DNA of 64,000 nucleotides from an uncultured Bacteroidales bacterium (GCA_903923925.1 CAIXZF010000115.1:1-64000); one strand, 5' to 3'; shown: positions 51,120 through 60,996, counted from the stretch's first letter. Translations and numbers: made by a program. The notes: generated by a model not told the origin, from the letters alone.

Positions 51120-53186
51120 TCAGTGTTTAACAAATTTCCGGGTAAACACAGTAGTTCCATCCGTAACTTTAAGCAAATAAAATCCGGGGTTAAGAGATTC
51201 GATCCGGATTGTATTTAATTCGGCTTTATGAAGTTTGCCTGTTTGCCCGGTTGATCCTAAAACATCTGAAATTACATATGCAGCATTCGGTTTATCCACA
51301 TCATAGTCGAGGTAAAGCTGGGTTGTAGCTGGATTTGGATAGAGCTTCACTTTTGCATATTTAGCGTCGTAGGAGTTAATTCCTGAAAAACTACCTTGTC
51401 CGCATGGAGTTGAATCGTTTTTGAAATAATTTCTGACCATATCGATTCGTTGATTCATAACAGTAATTGCTGCAGATGCATTTGTATCTGAATAATTACG
51501 CCCTGTAACGAAAGCGATATCGAGAGGTTGCATTGTTGTTTTATTAATAACGAAAGGGCCTAAAATTGCAATCCCTCTTCGGTCGGCGGGTGGATTGCCG
51601 GTTTCCAGTTCAGTCCATGAAGGCCCGGAGCCACCAGCTCCAGTTGTAAACCCGGCAGGTTGAATACCATCTGTTCCCCAGTTACAGGGATCGGTAAGCG
51701 CGGGAAACATAAACCTGCATTCAGGTCCTGTTGCACCACTGCCCGGATGCCCGTTTCCTCCATAACTGCAAGCTTGCCCATCGCGCCAGTTTCCCCTGAG
51801 ATAGCTAATGTATTCAGAACCAATTTGAGGGTCACTGGTTGGGCCTGAAGGTGAATTATTGAAATACCGGGATCCCATTAGTCCAAGGCGTTCATCGTCG
51901 CGATCGCCATTGCCAAAACCGAAACCATTAATACTCATATCGCAAGGTGAATGAGTGAGCGAATCATATTGAGGATCATCGAGTGTATTAGGTTCCATAA
52001 AAGGACCAGCAAGAATCGTAAGTGACTGAGCCGGAGGAAAAGTCCCATAATGAGCTGGAAGACCAGTACCATCAACATTAGTGCCGTTGTAAAAAAATAC
52101 AGAGCCACGTGAAACGTCAGTTCCAACATAATCGTCCCACAAAGAACCTAGATCTCCATCAATAAACAATCCAATTATGCCTTCACCATAGTCGTAGGTA
52201 GAACGGTTATAAACCTCAAGATGCATAAATACAGTATTCCAAAGGGCAGAATCCTGCTGACAATCGAAGGCATAGGTCATTGAATGAATTTCGACACCTA
52301 AGGCCTCTCCCTGTGTTTCAGAGTGAATACCTGCCTTATCATTATATATACTAAAAATAGCCATATCGCCACGTATTAAAGGATAATCTCCTTTCAACGG
52401 ATTGTATACATTGTCTCCGTCCACATCTTTAAAAGGTGCAAGTTTAGCCGATTCACCGAGGGCGGTATTGCCATTACCCGGCCAGGTAGCTATTGCAGTT
52501 ATCGGAATATAGCCCGGCTGCCACCAATGTGAGTTGTGCCATGCAATTTCAGAACGCCTGAGTTTCCATACTTTAGTCCATGTTTTTATATATTGATTAT
52601 CATAATTTGTTGAAACAGGACCGGAATAAAAATCCTGTCCCGGAACTCTGTACCGTTCAGCGGCGATATGATACTGACCGTTAACATCGCGGCCGGCAAT
52701 CCACATACTGAAATTAAATATACTTGATGCCTGGCCAGATTTAGGAACAACATAATGGTTCCCTCCAGTCAGATCCCAAAACTGGTTACCATATGAGTTA
52801 ATAAGAGCACTCACATTATTGATATTGAGTGTATCTCGACAAGGATTTTCGACAAACACAGATACCTTAGAATTAATTATTGCAGGGTTCACATAATCAA
52901 GCAATTTGTATAAAATATTAACCCATCCGTGCGCATAAATGGAAGGTTTGAAGGTGATTGTATTGTAGGTATAGGTTCTTATACCATATCCATTTGCAGG
53001 AGATCCTACAAAAAACAAATACAGAGAATCTCCGTCAGGGTCATAATCATTGGCAAGAATATTAACAGTTACACTATCACCATATGACACATATGCTGTA
53101 TCATTTATAGCAACAGGAGGAACATTCTGGGCCAGAATCCTTAATGTTGAAAGGAAAAACATGAATAGAAAGTAATTTGTTTTCAT
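51120..53186 (-). CDS. T9SS-secreted protein with cadherin-like N-terminal domain
   Basis: From the ATG at 53186 the product has 688 residues and a signal peptide (KTNYFLFMFFLSTLRILAQ). Residues 21-110 form a cadherin/Big_9-like domain with NDTAYVSYGDSVTVNILANDYDPDGD. The middle, which I cannot name, begins ALINSYGNQFWDLTGG and SIFNFSMWIAGRDVNGQ, a pattern common to many exported Bacteroidota proteins. A T9SS type A domain ends it (VKLYPNPATTQLYLDY ... TRKFVKH). It lies directly upstream of the S8 protease gene on the same strand, and may be its partner or substrate; that is inference. TATCTTTA at 53204-53211 may be its -7 element. Confidence 0.85.
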   Translation of the reverse strand: MKTNYFLFMFFLSTLRILAQNVPPVAINDTAYVSYGDSVTVNILANDYDPDGDSLYLFFVGSPANGYGIRTYTYNTITFKPSIYAHGWVNILYKLLDYVNPAIINSKVSVFVENPCRDTLNINNVSALINSYGNQFWDLTGGNHYVVPKSGQASSIFNFSMWIAGRDVNGQYHIAAERYRVPGQDFYSGPVSTNYDNQYIKTWTKVWKLRRSEIAWHNSHWWQPGYIPITAIATWPGNGNTALGESAKLAPFKDVDGDNVYNPLKGDYPLIRGDMAIFSIYNDKAGIHSETQGEALGVEIHSMTYAFDCQQDSALWNTVFMHLEVYNRSTYDYGEGIIGLFIDGDLGSLWDDYVGTDVSRGSVFFYNGTNVDGTGLPAHYGTFPPAQSLTILAGPFMEPNTLDDPQYDSLTHSPCDMSINGFGFGNGDRDDERLGLMGSRYFNNSPSGPTSDPQIGSEYISYLRGNWRDGQACSYGGNGHPGSGATGPECRFMFPALTDPCNWGTDGIQPAGFTTGAGGSGPSWTELETGNPPADRRGIAILGPFVINKTTMQPLDIAFVTGRNYSDTNASAAITVMNQRIDMVRNYFKNDSTPCGQGSFSGINSYDAKYAKVKLYPNPATTQLYLDYDVDKPNAAYVISDVLGSTGQTGKLHKAELNTIRIESLNPGFYLLKVTDGTTVFTRKFVKH

Positions 53187-53306
53187 ACCTTTAGATTTTC
53201 CATTAAAGATAATTTCTGAAAATCCCGGAAGCAATACAAAACCAGATAACGGTTGAGTATTTTCAGGATGCGGTAGTTTGCAAGGAGAAGACAGTATAAA
53301 GTTGAA

Positions 53307-53777
53307 TTAAGCCTGTGAAGGAGGAATCATTTCCAAGAAGGAAGGAATTTCCGGAAGGAGTTTAAACGCCTCAGTTTTGTGGTCTATTGCGATGCAATAA
53401 TGGCTTAGTCCATTGGTGATAAGCAGCAATCCGACTTTGAATTTTAGGTTATACCTGGCGGCCTGTTCAAGCGTCGACTGACTTAATTTTACTGAGGGAG
53501 CTTTGCACTCAATCAGCAGAACCGGTGAAGTATTTTTATCGTAAACGAGTGCATCGAATCGTTTTGATAAGGTATTGATTATTAGTGCCTTTTCAACAGC
53601 GATAAGGGAAGAAGGAACTAATTTCTCCTCGATCATGTACCATAGAATATGTTGTCGGACCCATTCTTCTGGAGTCAGGACTACCCATTTTTTTCTGACC
53701 ACATCAAATACAAGCTCTCTCCCATCTTTTGCGATTGTCCGGATTGGAAATTCAGGAAAATTCAGATTTCGGGTCAT
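53307..53777 (-). CDS. HsdR N-terminal-like PD-(D/E)XK protein
   Basis: The 156-residue protein is close to the type I restriction R-subunit N-terminal domain (HSDR_N_2). The nuclease-fold core includes the aspartate in RFDALVYD, then LLIECKAP, where ECK is the D/E-X-K. Bacteroidota carry this protein as a stand-alone gene; no hsdM, hsdS or helicase gene is close by, so it is not evidence for a restriction system. The role is unknown, possibly in DNA repair. Three bases separate it from the downstream end of the pseudouridine synthase gene, in the same minus-strand set. Confidence 0.85.
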   Translation of the reverse strand: MTRNLNFPEFPIRTIAKDGRELVFDVVRKKWVVLTPEEWVRQHILWYMIEEKLVPSSLIAVEKALIINTLSKRFDALVYDKNTSPVLLIECKAPSVKLSQSTLEQAARYNLKFKVGLLLITNGLSHYCIAIDHKTEAFKLLPEIPSFLEMIPPSQA

Positions 53778-53780
53778 TGC

Positions 53781-54482
53781 TTAAAATTGATTGAGGAAAT
53801 AATCCCATAATGGATCTGATGGAGGGCGTGCTACGACATGGACAAGTTCATTTTTAACAGGGTGTATAAACTTTAAATCCACAGAATGAAGGTGAATAGA
53901 GGCGTTGTTGTTTGAACGGGGATATCCATATTTCAGATCCCCTTTGATAGGGCAGCCAATGGCAGACAATTGGCATCTGATCTGGTGGTGGCGACCAGTT
54001 AGAAGATTGATTTTCAGAAGATAGTACTGATCACTATGAGCAATAAGCTCGTAAATGAGTTCAGCTTTCTGTGCATCGGCTGAAGGTTGTTTTAGTGCGA
54101 AGGACTTATTCTTCTCCGTATTCCTTTTAAGGTAATGTACCAGATGATCGGTTTGCATCGGGGGCGGATTTTTTACAACAGCCCAGTATGTTTTCTCGAG
54201 TTTTCGTTCTTTAAGTAATTCGTTCATACGTGTAAGAGCCTTGCTTGTTCTGGCAAAAGCAACTGCTCCGCTCACAGGCCTGTCGAGACGGTGAATTACA
54301 CCCAGGAAGACCTCACCAGGCTTGTTGTATTTTTTTGCGATATATTTTTTGACTGTTTCACTAAGGGGTTCATCGCCGGTTTTATCACCCTGAACAATCT
54401 CCGAAGGGAGTTTATTAACGATGATAAGATGGTTATCTTCAAAGAGAATCCTTTCGGAAATATCAATATTGTTCTCTTTCAT
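53781..54482 (-). CDS. RluA-family RNA pseudouridine synthase
   Basis: From [10 protein letters not shown] the protein has 233 residues. It has the RluA/RluD core without an S4 domain: [14 protein letters not shown] at the N-terminus, the catalytic aspartate (D67) in HRLDRPVSG, and YWAVVKNPP and [13 protein letters not shown] towards the end. The target uridine cannot be told by sequence. The start overlaps panB by 20 bases, so translation is coupled. Confidence 0.92.
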   Translation of the reverse strand: MKENNIDISERILFEDNHLIIVNKLPSEIVQGDKTGDEPLSETVKKYIAKKYNKPGEVFLGVIHRLDRPVSGAVAFARTSKALTRMNELLKERKLEKTYWAVVKNPPPMQTDHLVHYLKRNTEKNKSFALKQPSADAQKAELIYELIAHSDQYYLLKINLLTGRHHQIRCQLSAIGCPIKGDLKYGYPRSNNNASIHLHSVDLKFIHPVKNELVHVVARPPSDPLWDYFLNQF

Positions 54483-55281
54483 TCGGGAAATCAAGTGATT
54501 TTATATCCGTAATGTAGGCTGAAACAGAACCCTTTATTTCTTCACTCAGGTTATGATAGCGGCGCAGGAAACGGGGCGAAAACTTTGTTGTTATTCCGAG
54601 CATATCATGAAGCACCAATACCTGTCCGTCGACTTTGCCACCTGCTCCGATGCCGATAATAGGAATTTTAAGTTCAATTGCAACGCGGGCAGCCAGAGCT
54701 GCAGGAATTTTTTCGAGCACAATGGCAAAGCAACCGGCCTCTTCGAGCAAATGCGCATCTTCTATAAGTTTGTTTGCCTCATGTTCCTCTTTTGCTCTTA
54801 CCACATAGGTGCCAAATTTATGGATTGACTGAGGAGTTAGTCCAAGGTGCCCCATTACCGGTATTCCGGCAGAAAGAATCCTGTCGACTGATTCAATAAC
54901 TTCGCGTCCGCCTTCGAGTTTAACGGCATCGGCACCTGATTCCTTCATTATCCGGATTGCAGAATTCAGGGCCTCCTTTGAATTTCCCTGATAGGTACCA
55001 AAGGGCATATCCACAACAACCAAAGCCCTGTTAATACCCCGAACCACAGAACTGGCATGATAAATCATCTCATTGAGGGTAATTGGCAGGGTTGTGCGGT
55101 GGCCGGCCATAACATTTGAAGCGGAGTCACCTACCAGGATAACTTCAATTCCAGCCTCATCCAGAAGCGTTGCAAAAGAAAAGTCGTATGCGGTGAGCAT
55201 CGCTATTTTCTCGCCACGCAGTTTCATTTCCTGAAGTACGTGTGTGGTTATCTTGGATGGTGTAAATCTGTTTGGTGACAT
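54463..55281 (-). CDS. panB: 3-methyl-2-oxobutanoate hydroxymethyltransferase
   Basis: PanB converts 2-oxoisovalerate and methylenetetrahydrofolate into ketopantoate, the first step of pantothenate synthesis. The 272-residue enzyme has [16 protein letters not shown], the metal-binding [30 protein letters not shown] and [15 protein letters not shown] motifs. The start at 55281 sits 16 bases after the -7 element; the longer frame would begin inside it. panC and panD are not in the window, although coaD, later in the same pathway, is. It shares a 49-base divergent region with the next gene. Confidence 0.96.
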   Translation of the reverse strand: MSPNRFTPSKITTHVLQEMKLRGEKIAMLTAYDFSFATLLDEAGIEVILVGDSASNVMAGHRTTLPITLNEMIYHASSVVRGINRALVVVDMPFGTYQGNSKEALNSAIRIMKESGADAVKLEGGREVIESVDRILSAGIPVMGHLGLTPQSIHKFGTYVVRAKEEHEANKLIEDAHLLEEAGCFAIVLEKIPAALAARVAIELKIPIIGIGAGGKVDGQVLVLHDMLGITTKFSPRFLRRYHNLSEEIKGSVSAYITDIKSLDFPNEREQY

Positions 55282-55296
55282 ATGCCTGATTTTTCG

Positions 55297-55304
55297 CAAA
55301 TTTA
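55297..55304 (-). promoter_or_regulatory. -7 element of the panB operon
   Basis: TAAATTTG on the minus strand fits the consensus. A -33 element is not evident at the usual distance. On the plus strand TACATTTT at 55303-55310 may be the -7 element of the divergent gene. Confidence 0.55.
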
Positions 55305-55330
55305 CATTTTTTTAAACCCTGACTGATAAA

Positions 55331-58219
55331 ATGGCTCTGAGATCGTCCCGATTCGTAAGTATATTTTTCGTGATTGTTGTAACGAATTGTTTTTCTGTTG
55401 TTTATGCTCAATATTTCAGTCTGGGACAGGATCCGTTTTCCACGAAATGGAGGCAAATAAGCACAGAACATTTCAGGTTAATTTTTCCAGACAGTTTCAG
55501 GCTTGAGTCGAACAGGCTCGCAAACATGCTTGAATCCTCATACAGCCGGGTAAGTGCAAGTATGGTTGCTAAACCGTATAGGATTCCCTTAATAATTCAT
55601 AACCAAGGTGTTATTTCGAATGCAATTGTTGGGTTGGCACCAAAACGCATGGAGTTCTTCACTACTCAGCCACAAGATATGTATTCTCAGGATTGGCTGG
55701 ATCAGCTGGTATTGCATGAAATGAGGCATGTGATGCAAATAACTCGTACGAAAACAGGCTTTGGGAAAGTACTTCCATGGTTTTTTGGTGAACAGATTAC
55801 GGCAGGAATAATCGGTGTTTTCCTTCCTTCATGGGTAATAGAAGGGGATGCGGTAATTTCTGAAACTGCCTTAAGTAAAAGTGGCAGGGGTCGTGTTCCA
55901 GCCTTTGAGATGGAGCTCAGGGCACAGCTTGTTGAGAAAGGCAGTTTTTCATACGACAAGGCTGTATTCGGTTCGTACCGGGATTTTATTCCTGATCAGT
56001 ATGTGCTTGGATATCATCTTGCTGCAACAGGCAGAAAGAACTTTGGTGCAGCTATGTGGTCGAAAGTATTTGAAGAAGTGGGCAGAAAGCCTTTTTTGAT
56101 CACAGCCTTTTCTCATGGAATAAAAAAAGTAAGCGGATACAGCAAAAGCAGGTTCTATAAGGAAAGCATGAAGGAACTATCTTCAATTTATGGGGTTCAA
56201 TCCGAAACTAAGAAAAAGAATTCCCGAGAAGCCTTTTATTCCTACCGTTGTCCGGCTTATGTAAACGATTCAACAGTTTTTGCATTAAAAACCAGTATTG
56301 ATGATATCGACAGATTTGTAGTACTTTGTAAAGGTAAAGAGCAAAATTTATTTACCCCCGGCCAGATACAAGATAAGCTTATTTCAGTAAATGGCAGGAT
56401 CTACTGGGCTGAAATTCAAAATGATATACGGTGGGAACAGGAAAGTTATTCTGTTATTAAGGAATTCGATCCTGTTCGTAAAAAGCTGCAGACTTTATCA
56501 AAAAAATCAAGATATTTTGCTCCCTCTATATCAAAATCGGGGACAAAACTATGCGTTGTGGAAGTAGGTAAGGATTATAAAAATAAACTTATCATTCTGA
56601 ATTCAGCTTCAGGAGAAGTTCTTAAATCAATACAACTACCAGAAAACCAATTCATACAGACGCCCGTTTTTGATAATACCGGAATGTGTGTTCTGGCAAC
56701 TATCATTGGCAAAAGTGGGAAAAGTATAGGTTTAATCAGGCTGGATTCGGGTACAGTGAGGTATCTTATTCCATTTGCTGATTATGAAATCTCACATCCA
56801 GTTCAAAATGCTGAGAAGATCTATTTCATTGCCGGGTATGGAGGCATCAGTAATATTTTTTCAATTGACATGAATGGCAACAACTTACGCCAGATAACGG
56901 ATTCAAAATTTGGGATTGGGGAGTTTTCTGTATTTCCAAAAACCGATCAGATTTGTTATTCCGATTACACTTCCGATGGTTATCGGATCAGGTTTTCGTC
57001 CATTGATCCGGAAATTTTACAAAAACCGATCTCCAAGGCGTATTCAATTTCAGGACTTGACAGCATCATTGCCAGGCAGGAAAATACTTTGGCAACAGGC
57101 AGGCAGACCACAGAATACAGGAATAATTCAAAATCAGACAGTGTTTATGCTGTAAAAACATATAAGCGAATCACAAACTTGCTGAATTTTCATAGCTGGG
57201 CTCCAGTGTATATAGATGCTACTAATCAAACATTTAACCCCGGAATCAGTATTATGTCGCAGGATTTGCTGAGCACTTCCGTTTTCACAGCCGGGTATGA
57301 ATACCTCACGAATGAGGACGTTGGCAGATACCACTTTTCTTACAGTTACCAGGGATTTTATCCTACCATAGACTTCAGTTATGAAGGAGGCGACAGGGCT
57401 GGTCAGTATTATTCGAAGGCTGAAAATATTTACAAACGATTCACCTGGAAGGAACAAACTCTAAAAACAGGGATTACTTTACCTCTTGATTTTTCCAGAA
57501 ATAAAATTTTTCAAGGCCTTCAGTTTTCTTTGAATTCTACCTGGTTTGAAACGAAGTTAACAGATTTAAAACTGACAAATTTCTTTGAGGGCAATTTCCA
57601 AAGCCTTGATTATCGGATTTATGCATACAGCTATTTAAAGTCGCCGCAGAAAAACATGTATCCAAAGTTCGGTATCACAGCAAATTTTCAATACAAGCAT
57701 ACGCCATTGGGTGGCAAAAATCTTGGAACAATTTTCAATGCAGGAACGCAGATCTTCCTTCCTGGCATCATGAAGCACCATGGAGGAAGAATAATTCTTT
57801 CATACCAGCAGCGGACTCCCGAACTCTATACCTTCTCTGACCTCAGCATTGTTGTGCCTGGATATAGTGGCTATACCGGCAATCAATTCCGCTTGTTCTA
57901 CACAGATTACAAATTTCCGTTCTGGTATCCTGACCTGAGCATTCCTTCTGTTTTATATTTGAAAAGACTAACTGCCAAGTGTTTTTATGCGACATCAGAA
58001 AGCGATAAGCAAGGAATTCCGGAGAAGTATACAGCAGCTGGATTTGAACTCAGTTCAGAAATTCATCTCTTCAGATTTTATGCCCCAATTGATATTGGTT
58101 TCAGAAGTATCTACCAGGCAGATTCGAAAGTATGGAAAACAGAAGTTGTATATCAGATCAATTTCGACCGTTTTATGGGTAATAATAAATTCCGCAAATA
58201 CCAATATGCAAAGATGTAA
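55331..58219 (+). CDS. Envelope protein: HEXXH peptidase, TolB-like propeller and C-terminal barrel
   Basis: The 962-residue protein has a signal peptide (VSIFFVIVVTNCFSVVYA). Residues about 30-290 look like a gluzincin peptidase: H129-E-M-R-H133 is an HEXXH zinc motif, and E161 in SWVIEGDAV is placed like the third ligand. Residues about 300-560 contain strands of the TolB/PD40 type (for example SKSGTKLCVVEVG and NIFSIDMNGNNLRQIT). From about 610 the protein is rich in alternating beta strands with aromatic ends (for example GRYHFSYSYQGFYPTIDFSYEGG), as in an outer-membrane barrel. The likely site is the outer membrane, with the peptidase in the periplasm. Function is not known. Confidence 0.75.
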   Translation: MALRSSRFVSIFFVIVVTNCFSVVYAQYFSLGQDPFSTKWRQISTEHFRLIFPDSFRLESNRLANMLESSYSRVSASMVAKPYRIPLIIHNQGVISNAIVGLAPKRMEFFTTQPQDMYSQDWLDQLVLHEMRHVMQITRTKTGFGKVLPWFFGEQITAGIIGVFLPSWVIEGDAVISETALSKSGRGRVPAFEMELRAQLVEKGSFSYDKAVFGSYRDFIPDQYVLGYHLAATGRKNFGAAMWSKVFEEVGRKPFLITAFSHGIKKVSGYSKSRFYKESMKELSSIYGVQSETKKKNSREAFYSYRCPAYVNDSTVFALKTSIDDIDRFVVLCKGKEQNLFTPGQIQDKLISVNGRIYWAEIQNDIRWEQESYSVIKEFDPVRKKLQTLSKKSRYFAPSISKSGTKLCVVEVGKDYKNKLIILNSASGEVLKSIQLPENQFIQTPVFDNTGMCVLATIIGKSGKSIGLIRLDSGTVRYLIPFADYEISHPVQNAEKIYFIAGYGGISNIFSIDMNGNNLRQITDSKFGIGEFSVFPKTDQICYSDYTSDGYRIRFSSIDPEILQKPISKAYSISGLDSIIARQENTLATGRQTTEYRNNSKSDSVYAVKTYKRITNLLNFHSWAPVYIDATNQTFNPGISIMSQDLLSTSVFTAGYEYLTNEDVGRYHFSYSYQGFYPTIDFSYEGGDRAGQYYSKAENIYKRFTWKEQTLKTGITLPLDFSRNKIFQGLQFSLNSTWFETKLTDLKLTNFFEGNFQSLDYRIYAYSYLKSPQKNMYPKFGITANFQYKHTPLGGKNLGTIFNAGTQIFLPGIMKHHGGRIILSYQQRTPELYTFSDLSIVVPGYSGYTGNQFRLFYTDYKFPFWYPDLSIPSVLYLKRLTAKCFYATSESDKQGIPEKYTAAGFELSSEIHLFRFYAPIDIGFRSIYQADSKVWKTEVVYQINFDRFMGNNKFRKYQYAKM

Positions 58220-58227
58220 AACTTCGG

Positions 58228-58235
58228 TATCTTCG
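58228..58235 (+). promoter_or_regulatory. Possible -7 element before the pyridoxamine oxidase-like gene
   Basis: TATCTTCG differs from TAnnTTTG at one base and sits 22 bases before the start codon. Confidence 0.4.
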
Positions 58236-58257
58236 CGGCTCAAATACCAATTGTGAG

Positions 58258-58719
58258 ATGAAACATCGTTCGTTAGATCACGAAACTGAAATACAAGAAG
58301 TTATAGATAAAAGTATTGTTTGTCATGTGGCCATGGTTGATGCAGAAAACAAGCCCTATTTGCTGCCATTTAATTTTGGCCGGGTTGGAGAAGACATTTT
58401 CCTGCATTCAGCACAGGAAGGCAAAAAGATGAGAATTCTCCATTCGAAACCTGATGTTTGTGTGGCATTCAGCACTGATTATCACCTGCGATACGTTAAT
58501 GAAGAAGTAGCCTGTAGCTGGAGTATGAAATACAAGAGTGTGCTAATTTATGGCAAGGTGGAATTCATTGAAAATGAAGATGCTAAGATTGCAGCCATGA
58601 ATGTTATTATGCAAAAATATGCAGGCAGGGATTTTGGATATAATATGCCTGCAATCCGCGAAGTCTGTGTATATAAGGTTATAGCTGATGAAATTACTGG
58701 CAGGGCTTATGGTTATTGA
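58258..58719 (+). CDS. Pyridoxamine 5'-phosphate oxidase-like flavin protein
   Basis: The 153-residue protein fits the split-barrel FMN-binding family (pyridoxamine oxidase-like, NimA type): IVCHVAMVDAENKPYLLPFNFG near the N-terminus, IFLHSAQEGKKMRIL as the flavin-contact region and CSWSMKYKSVLIYGKVEFI. Such proteins bind FMN, F420 or heme and reduce small molecules; those of the NimA type have been linked to nitroimidazole reduction. The exact substrate is unknown. No signal peptide is present. It is followed 18 bases later by the PAP2 gene. Confidence 0.88.
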   Translation: MKHRSLDHETEIQEVIDKSIVCHVAMVDAENKPYLLPFNFGRVGEDIFLHSAQEGKKMRILHSKPDVCVAFSTDYHLRYVNEEVACSWSMKYKSVLIYGKVEFIENEDAKIAAMNVIMQKYAGRDFGYNMPAIREVCVYKVIADEITGRAYGY

Positions 58720-58737
58720 TTTCAATATTAATTTTTG

Positions 58738-59337
58738 ATGACAGAATTTCTGAATATTATTGACACGCAACTACTTATCCTGGTAAATGGTTTTCACATT
58801 ACATTTACCGATTATGTAATGGCTATTTTCAGTAACAGACCTATTTGGACACCTCTTTACCTGTTGCTGATGTACAAACTATATATGCTTTACGGCAAAA
58901 GATCATGGATTCCGATTCTGGGTGCTTTTGCTCTGATTGCACTGGCAGACCAGGGAAGCGTACATCTTTTCAAGAACGTTTTTATGCGATTACGACCTTG
59001 CCATGAACCTTCACTTGAAGGCAAGTTACATTTGGTTGATGGTGAATGCGGAGGGCAATATGGTTTTATCTCATCGCATGCTGCAAATACTTTTGCTATA
59101 GCTGTTTACCTTTATGGCTTTTTGAAGAAGGATAGCTACTGGCTTGCAATTTCCTTGCTGGGGTGGGCATTTATTGTTTCGTATTCAAGAGTTTACCTGG
59201 GGGTTCATTATCCGGGTGATGTATTTATCGGAGGGCTTTTCGGTGCTCTGCTTGGTTTCCTTATGCGTTTGATAATCAGAAGATTTGAATTACCGGGTGC
59301 AAGGTCATCCAAAGCAGAATCAACCTATCGTTTCTGA
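58738..59337 (+). CDS. PAP2-family membrane phosphatase
   Basis: The 199-residue protein has about five membrane helices and the three PAP2 motifs: KNVFMRLRPCHEP (KX6RP), SSHAANT (in place of PSGH) and SYSRVYLGVHYPGD (SRX5HX3D). PAP2 enzymes remove phosphate from lipid phosphates such as undecaprenyl pyrophosphate or phosphatidic acid. Undecaprenyl-pyrophosphate recycling would fit the many glycan genes here, but the substrate is inference. The ATG at 58738 was preferred to a TTG one codon upstream. Confidence 0.9.
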   Translation: MTEFLNIIDTQLLILVNGFHITFTDYVMAIFSNRPIWTPLYLLLMYKLYMLYGKRSWIPILGAFALIALADQGSVHLFKNVFMRLRPCHEPSLEGKLHLVDGECGGQYGFISSHAANTFAIAVYLYGFLKKDSYWLAISLLGWAFIVSYSRVYLGVHYPGDVFIGGLFGALLGFLMRLIIRRFELPGARSSKAESTYRF

Positions 59338-59375
59338 GAGGTTCAGGCAAAAAAGGCGTACACAGAATTAAATTT

Positions 59376-60380
59376 TTATTTGTCGAGAGGTTTAATCAGC
59401 TCCGCCCAAAGCAGGTCCTTGAGTTTTGACAAACCAGTATTCGTATGCGATGAAATAAATACAGAAGGAATGCTCGCAGGAACTTCCTTTTTTAACTGTG
59501 TAAGCAACTCATCATCAAGAAGATCAGATTTTGTAATTGCCAGCACTCTTGATTTGTCGAGAAGCTCCGGATTATATTGCTTCAATTCATTCAATAAGAT
59601 ATCATACTCATTCCGAATGCTTTTTGCATCTGCCGGAACCATAAAAAGCAGCACAGAATTCCGTTCGATATGTCTGAGAAACCTTAAGCCCAGGCCTTTT
59701 CCTTCATGAGCACCTTCAATAATACCGGGGATGTCAGCCATAACAAACGAACGTTCATCACGGTATTTAACAATTCCCAGATTAGGTCGTAGTGTAGTGA
59801 AGGGATAGTCGGCAACTTCTGGTCTTGCTGCAGAAACTACCGACAAAAGTGTTGATTTTCCTGCATTTGGGAATCCGACAAGGCCAACATCGGCAAGGAT
59901 TTTTAATTCGAATATTTTCCAGCCTTCTTTTCCTTCCTCACCTGGCTGCGCAAACCTGGGAGTGCGGTGCATAGAGGTTTTGAAATAATCATTGCCCATT
60001 CCACCTCTTCCGCCAGGCATAATAATTACCAATTGGCCATGTTCAGTGATTTCGCCTTCAACAAGCCCCGTTTCAGCATCTTTAACCACAGTTCCGAGCG
60101 GAACTTCGATGATTATATCGTCGGCATCGGAACCTGTTCTCATGCTGCCAGCGCCATTGCCACCGTCTTTGGCAAGTAAATGCTTTGTATAGCGGAGATG
60201 AAGTAATGTCCAGAGCTGATTGTTTCCTTTCAGGATTACATGTCCTCCCCTTCCACCGTTACCGCCATCGGGTCCGCCACGCGGAGTAAGCCTTGTGCGG
60301 ATAAAATGAACTGATCCACCGCCACCATTACCAGATCTGCAATAGACCTTAATAAAATCAACAAAATTTGAAGTTGCCAT
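59376..60380 (-). CDS. obgE: GTPase Obg/CgtA
   Basis: The 334-residue protein has the Obg glycine-rich domain (1-158, with [11 protein letters not shown] and [11 protein letters not shown]) and a GTPase domain whose P-loop is GFPNAGKS at 169-176, then [16 protein letters not shown] (G3) and TKSDLL (G4). The C-terminal OCT domain is missing, as in many Bacteroidota. Obg binds the large ribosomal subunit and links growth with stress control. Its start codon directly abuts the hpt stop codon, so the two are coupled. In related genomes adk often lies between hpt and obgE; here it is absent. Confidence 0.96.
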   Translation of the reverse strand: MATSNFVDFIKVYCRSGNGGGGSVHFIRTRLTPRGGPDGGNGGRGGHVILKGNNQLWTLLHLRYTKHLLAKDGGNGAGSMRTGSDADDIIIEVPLGTVVKDAETGLVEGEITEHGQLVIIMPGGRGGMGNDYFKTSMHRTPRFAQPGEEGKEGWKIFELKILADVGLVGFPNAGKSTLLSVVSAARPEVADYPFTTLRPNLGIVKYRDERSFVMADIPGIIEGAHEGKGLGLRFLRHIERNSVLLFMVPADAKSIRNEYDILLNELKQYNPELLDKSRVLAITKSDLLDDELLTQLKKEVPASIPSVFISSHTNTGLSKLKDLLWAELIKPLDK

Positions 60381-60917
60381 TTATTTTACAATAGAATAAA
60401 TATCTGGCAGGTTCCGGCCAAATCCATCATAATCGAGGCCATAGCCTACGATAAAATCGTTCGGAATTTCAAGCCCCACGTAATCAATGGGGTATGTTTC
60501 CGCAAAAGCACCAGGTTTAAAGAGTAAGGTAAGCAGTTTAAGTGATTTAGGGTGCTGATTCTGCAATTCAACTCTTAGCTTACCAAGTGTAAGTCCAGTA
60601 TCCACGATATCTTCAATAACAATTACTTCGCGACCTTCAAGATTCTGCCCAACACCAATGAGTTGCTGAACACTTCCGGTTGAGGAGGTTCCTGTATAGG
60701 AGGAAAGTTTAACAAAGGAAATCTCACATTCAATTGTCAGTTTTTTAAACAGATCAGATGCGAACATGAATGATCCGTTTAATACTGCTATAAATAAAGG
60801 TTTCTGGTCCTTGTAATCTGAATTTATCTGCTTTGCAATACCATCAACAACATTGTCAATTGTTGAGGAATCGAGATATTTTGCGAAAGATTTTCCGTTT
60901 ACTTGTATCGATTGCAT
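60381..60917 (-). CDS. hpt: Hypoxanthine phosphoribosyltransferase
   Basis: Hpt salvages hypoxanthine and guanine with PRPP. From MQSIQVNGKSF it has 178 residues. The PRPP-binding motif VIVIEDIVDTGLTLG is intact, as are LNGSFMFASDL and the C-terminal DYDGFGRNLPDIY. The start was set by the -7 element at 60932-60939, which covers part of the longer frame. It is divergent from purE, another purine gene, and precedes obgE with no gap. Confidence 0.95.
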   Translation of the reverse strand: MQSIQVNGKSFAKYLDSSTIDNVVDGIAKQINSDYKDQKPLFIAVLNGSFMFASDLFKKLTIECEISFVKLSSYTGTSSTGSVQQLIGVGQNLEGREVIVIEDIVDTGLTLGKLRVELQNQHPKSLKLLTLLFKPGAFAETYPIDYVGLEIPNDFIVGYGLDYDGFGRNLPDIYSIVK

Positions 60918-60931
60918 AGATATAAAAACGG

Positions 60932-60939
60932 CAAAAGTA
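60932..60939 (-). promoter_or_regulatory. -7 element of hpt-obgE
   Basis: TACTTTTG on the minus strand fits the consensus and lies 14 bases before the start codon. The -33 element is not clear. Confidence 0.55.
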
Positions 60940-60996
60940 GTGAAATTCTGCAACATACATTGAATAATAATTTACAGCAGGTGAATTGATCTTTCG

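Noticed and set aside
53307-53777. Type I restriction system
   Set aside because: Only an HsdR N-terminal-like domain is present. No methylase, specificity or helicase gene is nearby, and the stand-alone form is common in the phylum.
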